7,000 bases of DNA from Halobacteroidaceae bacterium (GTDB taxonomy: Bacteria > Bacillota > Halanaerobiia > B1SED10-174). A program made the position numbers and the translations under genes. Position 1 is the stretch's first letter. Each line of letters begins with the position of its first letter. The stretch covers positions 1 to 7,000 of the forward strand of contig PUKG01000037.1 in the NCBI GenBank assembly GCA_003550445.1, given 5' to 3'. Below are positions 1 through 5,088 of the stretch, piece after piece. The notes under the pieces are model-generated. The model did not search any database. It was not told the DNA's origin and worked only from the letters and a program-made list of their open reading frames with translations.

Positions 1-2802
1 ATTGATGGGGCTATTCTTGTAGCCCATAATGCAAGCTTTGACATTAATTTCCTGAGTTTTTGGAGTAAAAAAATTAATTACCCCCTTCCCCTGGATAAAG
101 GATTTATTGATACACTAAACCTTTCCAAGGCAATAAATTCAGATTTGAGAGGGCATAGTCTGGGGGCACTTACCAAAAAATTTAACGTTCGTTTGGATAA
201 TCATCACCGAGCCCTTGCTGATGCTCAGGCTACTTATCGCCTTTGGGAAATTTTCTGCAGCCGGTTGGAAGCCAGAGAAATTAAAACCCTGGAACAGCTG
301 AAAACCCTTTCCAGTGAAATACCCTGGTTTCTAAAATTTACCAGACATAGTACCCTCTGGGCGAAGAACCAAAAAGGGCTTTTTAATCTTTATCGTCTGG
401 TTAGCACTTCCCATTTAAATTATTTCCACAGGTATCCGTGTATTCCCGAGGAATGGATAGAAAAAAACCGGGAAGGGATTATTTTGGGTAGCGGTTGTTT
501 GGAAGGATCTTTATATGATAGTCTCCTGGGGGGAGCAGCAGAAGAAGAACTAAAACAAGTTGCAGAAAAAGCTGATTACATAGAACTCCTTTCCCCTGAA
601 TACCTTGTGGAAAATTCCCCTGTTAATGAATTGGAAATTGCCCGTGAAATAACGGCTTACCTTTTAAAAATAGCTGGGGAAATAAAAAAACCGGTTATTG
701 CAATTTCCGATGCCCATTACCTGGAAAAAGAAGAGAAGGTTTTCAGGGAAGTTCTTGTGCATCAGAAGGGGAATCGGCAGGAAAATGGAGCGGCTCACCT
801 TCTGACCACAGAAGAAATGTTAAATCAGTTTGCTTTTCTCGGAGAGGATAAGGCCCGGGAGTTGGTAATAGAAAACCCGGCCTCTCTGGAAAAAGAAATT
901 TTAAGCCTATCTCCTGTTCCGGATGGACTTTATCCTCCCCATGTTCCGGGAGCGGAAGACAAAGTGAAAAATAGGACCATGGAAAAGGCAAGGGAACTCT
1001 ACGGCAAAAAGCTACCAGATTTGGTTCAAAAAAGAATTGACAAAGAACTTAACAGTATTATCGGCCAGGGTTTTGCACCTATCTATGCTATCTCCCAGAT
1101 TCTTGTTGGAAAATCACTGGAACTTGGTTATCTGGTTGGATCCCGAGGCTCAGTGGGATCTTCTTTTGTGGCTTTTCTTTGTGATATTACCGAAATTAAT
1201 CCTCTCCCTGCACATTATCGCTGTTCATCATGTTTCTTTGTTGAATTTCAGCCTGCAAAGGAAATTGACTGCGGGCTTGATCTACCCGAAAAGAAATGCC
1301 CCAAATGTGAAGAACAGCTGGATAGGGATGGATTCGATATTCCTTTTGAAGTTTTCCTTGGCTTCAAAGGAGAAAAAGTTCCTGATATTGATTTGAATTT
1401 TGCTGGAGAAATCCAGAATAAAATTCACGGTTTCACTGAAGAAATTTTTGGGAAAGATAACGTTTTCCGGGCGGGAACAATCTCTACAATTGCCTCCCGC
1501 ACAGCTTATGGAATGGTAAAGGGTTATCTGGAAGAGAACCATATCCAGGCAAACCGGGCCCAGGTGGAACGCTTAATAAAAGGGTGCAGCGGTGTCCGTC
1601 GAACAACTGGGCAACACCCGGGAGGTCTGATGGTATTGCCTGAAGATAAGGATATTCATGAATTTACGCCGATTCAATATCCTGCAAATGACAGTTCAGT
1701 GGGAGTTCAGACAACTCACTTTGATTATCGCTCCATTAGCAGCAGATTATTGAAATTGGACCTTCTCGGACATGACGATCCCACGGCCTTAAAACAGTTG
1801 GAAGAACTAACAGGACTTAAAGTTCAGGAGATTCCTTTTAATGACCCTTTAACAATGAGTATTTTTTCTGGAACGGAAGCCCTTGACCTAAAGGAAGGAG
1901 AACTAAATACCCGTGTAGGTTCCCTTGGTGTGCCCGAATACGGAACTCCCTTTGTCAGGGGGATGCTGGAAGAAACAAAACCGGAAACAATGAGCGAGTT
2001 AATTCGAATCAGTGGCCTTTCCCACGGGGAAAATATCTGGCGGAATAATGCCCAGGATCTAATTTCTTCTGGGGAAGTTTCCCTTAGCCAGGTTATTTCC
2101 ACAAGAGATGACATTTTAAATGATTTAATCCGCTGGGGGGTTGAACCGGAAAAAGCTTTTCCGATAATGGAAAAAGTCCGAAAGGGTCGGGGAATGACCG
2201 AAGAAGAAGAGAATTTGCTAAAAGAAAAAGGTGTTCCCGAGTGGTATATCGAGTCCTGTAAGAAAATTAAGTACATGTTCCCCAAGGCTCATGCAGCAGC
2301 GTATGTTTTAATGTCATATCGTATTGCTTATTTCAAAGTCCATTATCCTCCAGCTTTTTATGCAACTTATCTTTCAACCAAAGGTGGAGAATTTGAAATT
2401 AAATATGCTCTGGAAGGATTAGACTATGTGAAACGCTGCCAGGAAAAAATCCGGGAAAAAGGACGGGAAGCAAGTCCCAAGGAAAAAGCTACCCTTACAG
2501 TCCTTGAGATTCTCCAGGAGGCGATGCTAAGGGGAGTGGAATTTCTCAATGTTGACCTTTACAAGTCCCATTCTGATAAATTCCTTTTACGGGAGGGGCG
2601 GGTTTTACCCCCTCTGACTTCAATCCCGCACCTGGGCCAGAACTGTGCCCAGAGGATAATGAAGGTAAGAGATAAAAAGAAGTTTTCCTCAATAGAGGAT
2701 TTTACCGATAGGACTCAGGCCAACAAAAATGTTGTGGAAGCCCTTATTCAATTCGGTGTTTTAAAAGGACTCCCGGCCAAAAACCAGCTATCCCTTTTCT
2801 GA
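1..2802 (+). CDS. polC: DNA polymerase III alpha subunit, PolC type (5'-truncated by window edge)
   Basis: PolC is the replicative polymerase of Bacillota; it carries its own 3'-5' proofreading exonuclease. The frame is open from base 1 and gives 933 residues; about 500 N-terminal residues (OB region, first PHP half, exonuclease motif I) lie upstream. Numbering from the first codon: exonuclease motif II is VAHNASFD (7-14) and motif III has H69 and D74 in HHRALAD. The second PHP half follows (about 110-300, SDAHYL at 236-241). Next come GSRGSVGSS (380-388) and a four-cysteine zinc site (C408, C411, C433, C436). The palm aspartates are D462 and D464 in PDIDLNF, and D587 in KLDLLGHD; their 125-residue spacing fits known PolC. 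KYMFPKAHAAAY is near 757-768, a helix-hairpin-helix region near 872-900, and the extreme C-terminus QLSLF is a beta-clamp-binding motif. All visible catalytic residues are present, with no frameshift. The TTG at 145 lies inside the exonuclease domain and is not the start. Confidence 0.98.
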   Translation: MDGAILVAHNASFDINFLSFWSKKINYPLPLDKGFIDTLNLSKAINSDLRGHSLGALTKKFNVRLDNHHRALADAQATYRLWEIFCSRLEAREIKTLEQLKTLSSEIPWFLKFTRHSTLWAKNQKGLFNLYRLVSTSHLNYFHRYPCIPEEWIEKNREGIILGSGCLEGSLYDSLLGGAAEEELKQVAEKADYIELLSPEYLVENSPVNELEIAREITAYLLKIAGEIKKPVIAISDAHYLEKEEKVFREVLVHQKGNRQENGAAHLLTTEEMLNQFAFLGEDKARELVIENPASLEKEILSLSPVPDGLYPPHVPGAEDKVKNRTMEKARELYGKKLPDLVQKRIDKELNSIIGQGFAPIYAISQILVGKSLELGYLVGSRGSVGSSFVAFLCDITEINPLPAHYRCSSCFFVEFQPAKEIDCGLDLPEKKCPKCEEQLDRDGFDIPFEVFLGFKGEKVPDIDLNFAGEIQNKIHGFTEEIFGKDNVFRAGTISTIASRTAYGMVKGYLEENHIQANRAQVERLIKGCSGVRRTTGQHPGGLMVLPEDKDIHEFTPIQYPANDSSVGVQTTHFDYRSISSRLLKLDLLGHDDPTALKQLEELTGLKVQEIPFNDPLTMSIFSGTEALDLKEGELNTRVGSLGVPEYGTPFVRGMLEETKPETMSELIRISGLSHGENIWRNNAQDLISSGEVSLSQVISTRDDILNDLIRWGVEPEKAFPIMEKVRKGRGMTEEEENLLKEKGVPEWYIESCKKIKYMFPKAHAAAYVLMSYRIAYFKVHYPPAFYATYLSTKGGEFEIKYALEGLDYVKRCQEKIREKGREASPKEKATLTVLEILQEAMLRGVEFLNVDLYKSHSDKFLLREGRVLPPLTSIPHLGQNCAQRIMKVRDKKKFSSIEDFTDRTQANKNVVEALIQFGVLKGLPAKNQLSLF

Positions 2803-2814
2803 GGGCTGTCCTGC

Positions 2815-2843
2815 TTGCATTTGCTTTTTTCTTATGGTATACT
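2815..2843 (+). promoter_or_regulatory. Probable sigma-A promoter of the rimP-nusA-infB operon
   Basis: A -10 hexamer TATACT (2838-2843; 5 of 6 consensus) is preceded by TGG, giving an extended -10 element. A -35-like TTGCAT (2815-2820; 3 of 6) sits exactly 17 bases upstream. Transcription would start near 2850, giving a leader of about 90 bases before rimP. It lies in the only gap of the window, just after polC. The weak -35 is offset by the extended -10. The call rests on sequence match and position only. Confidence 0.7.
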
Positions 2844-2875
2844 TTCTATAGATATGATAATCATGTTGGAGATTT

Positions 2876-2900
2876 AAGAGTGGGTTCCCAGCCCACTCTT
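2876..2900 (+). promoter_or_regulatory. Strong hairpin in the rimP leader (possible attenuator or RNA-protein site)
   Basis: The arms AAGAGTGGG (2876-2884) and CCCACTCTT (2892-2900) are perfect reverse complements. The stem can be extended inward by a T-G and a T-A pair, leaving a CCC loop. It lies about 25 bases after the predicted start of transcription and 25 bases before the rimP ribosome binding site, which it does not cover. Only three to four T residues end the 3' arm before AGC, so it is a weak intrinsic terminator at best. From memory, similar GTGGG/CCCAC hairpins precede rimP in other Bacillota, but I could not check this. A role in control by NusA, encoded in the same operon, is inference. 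Confidence 0.6.
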
Positions 2901-2924
2901 TAGCTTATATTAATCAAAAATAGC

Positions 2925-2941
2925 AGGAGGAAATAAAATTG
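2925..2941 (+). promoter_or_regulatory. Ribosome binding site and TTG start of rimP
   Basis: A full AGGAGG (2925-2930) is followed by an 8-base AT-rich spacer and TTG at 2939-2941. An in-frame TAG at 2921-2923 closes the frame just upstream, leaving no ATG or GTG option there. The ideal Shine-Dalgarno match and spacing fix the TTG as the start. Confidence 0.9.
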
Positions 2942-3397
2942 AGCCAACAAGAAATCCTTTTTGATCTGGTTGAGCCGGTTGTTAGGGATGAAGGTCTGGA
3001 ACTGGTTGACCTTGAATATAAAAAGGAAGGAAAAAGATGGATGTTGCGAGTTTTCATCGACGGTCCCGAGGGTATTTCCCATAATGAATGTGTCCGGGTA
3101 ACCCGGGCCCTTGAACCGGTCCTGGAAGAAAAAGATCCCATTCCCCATGGATTTGTTCTTGAAGTTTCTTCACCCGGCCTGGACCGCCCCCTAAAAAGGG
3201 AGCGGGATTTTGCAAGGGCCATTGGGAAAAAGGTGGAGGTAAAAACCTTTGTACCCCTGGTTGAAAAGGGAAAAACTGTGCAGGGGATTTTACTGGGAAT
3301 TACAGAAAATGATCTCCGACTGGAACTTGAAGATGGTTCTACGGTAAATATTCCCCGAGATCAGGTGGCCAAAGCCCAACTCCATTTCGAATTTTAA
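2939..3397 (+). CDS. rimP: Ribosome maturation factor RimP (YlxS/YhbC family)
   Basis: RimP binds free 30S precursors in the cytoplasm and helps late assembly of the small subunit. The protein has 152 residues, the usual length. The N-terminal alpha/beta domain covers about 5-83 (LVEPVVRDEGLELVDLEY near 10-27, then a basic beta strand KRWMLRVFID) and ends with the family signature LEVSSPGLDRPLK at 74-86. A C-terminal Sm/SH3-like beta barrel covers about 91-150 (GKKVEVKTF, GILLGI, LRLELEDG, IPRDQVAKAQL). It is the first gene after the predicted promoter and lies 16 bases ahead of nusA, the order typical of bacterial nusA operons. The TTG start may hold translation below that of an ATG start despite the excellent ribosome binding site. 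Confidence 0.96.
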   Translation: MSQQEILFDLVEPVVRDEGLELVDLEYKKEGKRWMLRVFIDGPEGISHNECVRVTRALEPVLEEKDPIPHGFVLEVSSPGLDRPLKRERDFARAIGKKVEVKTFVPLVEKGKTVQGILLGITENDLRLELEDGSTVNIPRDQVAKAQLHFEF

Positions 3398-3413
3398 AGG
3401 AGGAGCAGTTTAA

Positions 3414-4526
3414 ATGAATTTTGAATTTCTTCAGGCATTAGCCGAAATTGAAAAGGAAAAAAATATTCCCAAAGAACAGTTGCTCGAAGCAGCTGAAGCT
3501 GCTCTTATCTCAGCATATAAAAGGAATTTTGGGTCTTCTCAAAACGTTACAGCTCATATTGACCGCACCACCGGGAAAGTTGAGGTAATTGCAAGAAAAG
3601 AAGTTGTTGAAGAGGTTGAGGATAAAACTCTGGAAATTTCTCTGGAGGAAGCCCGTAAGATAGATCCTAATTTTGAAATTGGTGATGTTGTTGAATTCGA
3701 GGTTACCCCGGCTAATTTTGGCCGGATTGCTGCCCAGACTGCCAAGCAGGTGGTAGTGCAGCGGATCCGAGAGGCCGAGCGGGGGATTATTTATGATGAG
3801 TTCAGCAACAGAGAAGGGGATATTATTACTGGTGTGGTCCAGCGCTACAGCAATAATAATATAATGATTGACCTTGGAAAAACTGAAGCAATACTGGTGC
3901 AACCCGAACAAATGCCAACTGATAATTACAAACCTGGAGACAGAATAAAGCTATTCATAGTGGAAGTAAAACAAACCACTAAAGGTCCCCGGATCCTTGT
4001 TTCTCGAACCCACCCGGGCCTATTAAAGCGCCTGTTTGAGCTGGAGGTTCCAGAAATACAGGAGGGGACTGTTGAAATAAAGGCTGTGACCAGAGAAGCG
4101 GGCTACCGCTCCAAAATTTCTGTTTATTCTCGGGATGAAAATGTCGATCCTGTTGGGGCCTGTGTGGGGCAAAAGGGAATGCGGGTTCAAGCCATTGTAG
4201 ATGAAATTGGGGGAGAAAAGATTGATATTGTGGAATGGAGCCCCGATCCAAGCATTTATGTAGGTAATGCTCTAAGCCCTGCCAAGGCAGTTTCAGTGGA
4301 AATTGAAGAAAAAGAGAAGGTTGCCAAGGTTGTAGTTCCCGATTATCAACTTTCACTTGCTATAGGCAAGGAAGGACAGAATGCTCGTCTTGCTGCCAAA
4401 CTAACGGGTTGGAGAATCGACATTAAAAGTGAAAGCCAGTCAGATGAAGAAGCCAAACTTATAGAACCCACTGCTGAAGGGGAGGTAATGCGAGATGAAG
4501 AGGAAGAAGAAGATCCCTCTTCGTAA
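3414..4526 (+). CDS. nusA: Transcription elongation/termination factor NusA
   Basis: NusA rides on RNA polymerase, binds nascent RNA and modulates pausing, intrinsic termination and antitermination. The 370-residue length matches the short form of Bacillota, without the C-terminal repeats of E. coli NusA. Domains: N-terminal RNA polymerase-binding domain about 1-125 (FGRIAAQTAKQVV at 102-114), S1 about 134-199 (GDIITGVVQRY, then ILVSRTHPGLLKRLFELEVPEI), KH1 about 200-275 with GQKG at 252-255 and the signature DPVGACVGQKGMR, and KH2 about 280-345 with GKEG at 318-321. The rest is an acidic tail ending DEEEEEDPSS. A strong AGGAGG (3398-3403) directly after the rimP stop serves the ATG. The last 32 bases overlap ylxR, suggesting coupled translation. 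All key motifs are intact. Confidence 0.98.
   Translation: MNFEFLQALAEIEKEKNIPKEQLLEAAEAALISAYKRNFGSSQNVTAHIDRTTGKVEVIARKEVVEEVEDKTLEISLEEARKIDPNFEIGDVVEFEVTPANFGRIAAQTAKQVVVQRIREAERGIIYDEFSNREGDIITGVVQRYSNNNIMIDLGKTEAILVQPEQMPTDNYKPGDRIKLFIVEVKQTTKGPRILVSRTHPGLLKRLFELEVPEIQEGTVEIKAVTREAGYRSKISVYSRDENVDPVGACVGQKGMRVQAIVDEIGGEKIDIVEWSPDPSIYVGNALSPAKAVSVEIEEKEKVAKVVVPDYQLSLAIGKEGQNARLAAKLTGWRIDIKSESQSDEEAKLIEPTAEGEVMRDEEEEEDPSS
4478..4497 (+). promoter_or_regulatory. Ribosome binding site of ylxR inside the nusA tail
   Basis: AGGGGAGG (4478-4485) lies 9 bases before ATG 4495, within the last codons of nusA. Another ATG at 4488-4490 is in the nusA frame and lies only 2 bases from the Shine-Dalgarno, so it is not the ylxR start. 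The site places the ylxR start 32 bases before the end of nusA. Confidence 0.8.
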
Positions 4527-4767
4527 ATGTGTGGGTTGCGATGAAAGAAGGGAAAAAAAGGAATTGATCAGGATAGTCCGCACACCTGACGGAGAGGTAG
4601 ATGTGGATACTACGGGTAAAAAACCTGGGAGAGGTGCATATCTCTGTCCGAGCAGGGACTGTTTGCAAAAGGCTTTTAAAAACAAAAGAATTGAAAGAAA
4701 CCTTCAGATCAACCTTCCAAAAGAAGTGAAAGAGACCCTGGAGGAGAAAATAGATGGAGACGAATAA
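4495..4767 (+). CDS. ylxR: YlxR family RNA-binding protein (RnpM, RNase P modulator)
   Basis: This is a 90-residue basic protein of the YlxR family (DUF448). In B. subtilis the family member has been reported to bind the RNase P RNA and modulate RNase P, hence the newer name RnpM; applying that role here is by family. Visible signatures are RKCVGC (10-15) and GRGAYLC (45-51), plus a basic segment around 59-68 (KAFKNKRIER). Four cysteines (C12, C15, C51, C56) form a CxxC plus CxxxxC pattern that could hold a metal, but I cannot show that it does. The N-terminus MKRKKK is encoded by the same bases that encode the acidic end of NusA in another frame. It overlaps nusA by 32 and ylxQ by 14 bases, so it is surely co-transcribed and probably translationally coupled. 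Confidence 0.94.
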   Translation: MKRKKKIPLRKCVGCDERREKKELIRIVRTPDGEVDVDTTGKKPGRGAYLCPSRDCLQKAFKNKRIERNLQINLPKEVKETLEEKIDGDE

Positions 4768-5068
4768 GGGTTTGCGGCTTTTAGGACTTGGATATAAGGC
4801 CCGGAAGGTGCAGATTGGCTCCACAAATATAGAACAGAAATTAAAAAAAAGGCGGGGGAAGTTGCTCCTACTGGCCCAGGATAGCGGAGAAAGCATAAAA
4901 AGAAAACTTACAGAGATTTGTTCTGCTAATAATATACCTTACCTTGAATGGGGGACAAAGGAGGAGTTCACCCGGATTTTTCCAAGGGAAACGACAGCTG
5001 TTTTAATAATGGATAGTAATCTTGTAAATCCTTTCTTAAACGGGAAAGGGAGGGTCCTTAATGATTAA
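4754..5068 (+). CDS. ylxQ: YlxQ, L7Ae/L30e-family putative RNA-binding protein
   Basis: This is a 104-residue protein of the ribosomal L7Ae/L30e fold. Family members usually bind kink-turn RNA; the target of YlxQ is not settled. The N-terminus RLLGLGYKARKVQIGS (about 8-23) matches the LLGLAxRARKVxSG pattern of the family. GKLLLLAQDSGESIKRKL (about 35-52) matches the KLVLLAEDAS strand, and NNIPYLEWGTKEEF (about 60-73) matches the VPY segment before the final helix. The region after the first glycine (STNIEQKLKKRRGK) departs from the more common GEEAVLKAIRxGKAK form, so this is a somewhat divergent copy. GGAGGAG (4740-4746) is 7 bases before the ATG, inside ylxR, and the genes overlap by 14 bases. 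The position between ylxR and infB is the classical one and supports the name more strongly than the sequence alone. Confidence 0.9.
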   Translation: METNKGLRLLGLGYKARKVQIGSTNIEQKLKKRRGKLLLLAQDSGESIKRKLTEICSANNIPYLEWGTKEEFTRIFPRETTAVLIMDSNLVNPFLNGKGRVLND

Positions 5069-5073
5069 TTGAC

Positions 5074-5088
5074 GGGGGTGTTAATGTG
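5074..5088 (+). promoter_or_regulatory. Ribosome binding site and GTG start of infB
   Basis: GGGGGTG (5074-5080) differs by one base from GGAGGTG and lies 5 bases before GTG 5086. The infB frame is closed by TGA at 5062-5064 and has no ATG, GTG or TTG between that stop and 5086, so GTG 5086 is the first possible start. It is followed at once by the conserved IF2 N-terminus GKIRIYELAK. An ATG at 5084-5086 overlaps it in another frame but encodes only MWEK before a stop. Confidence 0.88.

Noticed and set aside
1037..1396. Open frame of 119 codons on the + strand in another frame of polC
   Set aside because: It overlaps the PolC zinc-site region, whose frame is strongly conserved, and its translation resembles no known protein.
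1824..2285. Open frame of 153 codons on the - strand within polC
   Set aside because: It lies antisense to the conserved polymerase region, has a low-complexity Ser/Phe-rich translation, no recognisable domain, and no independent start signals. Other - strand frames under rimP, nusA, ylxR and infB fail for the same reasons.
2853..2858. TATGAT as a second -10 element for rimP
   Set aside because: The matching -35 position (about 2830-2835, TCTTAT) has no resemblance to TTGACA, and the extended -10 at 2838 is clearly better.
2854..2877. A seven-codon frame (MIIMLEI) in the rimP leader ending at the foot of the hairpin, like a leader peptide
   Set aside because: It starts only about 4 bases after the predicted transcription start, has no Shine-Dalgarno sequence, and shows no run of regulatory codons.
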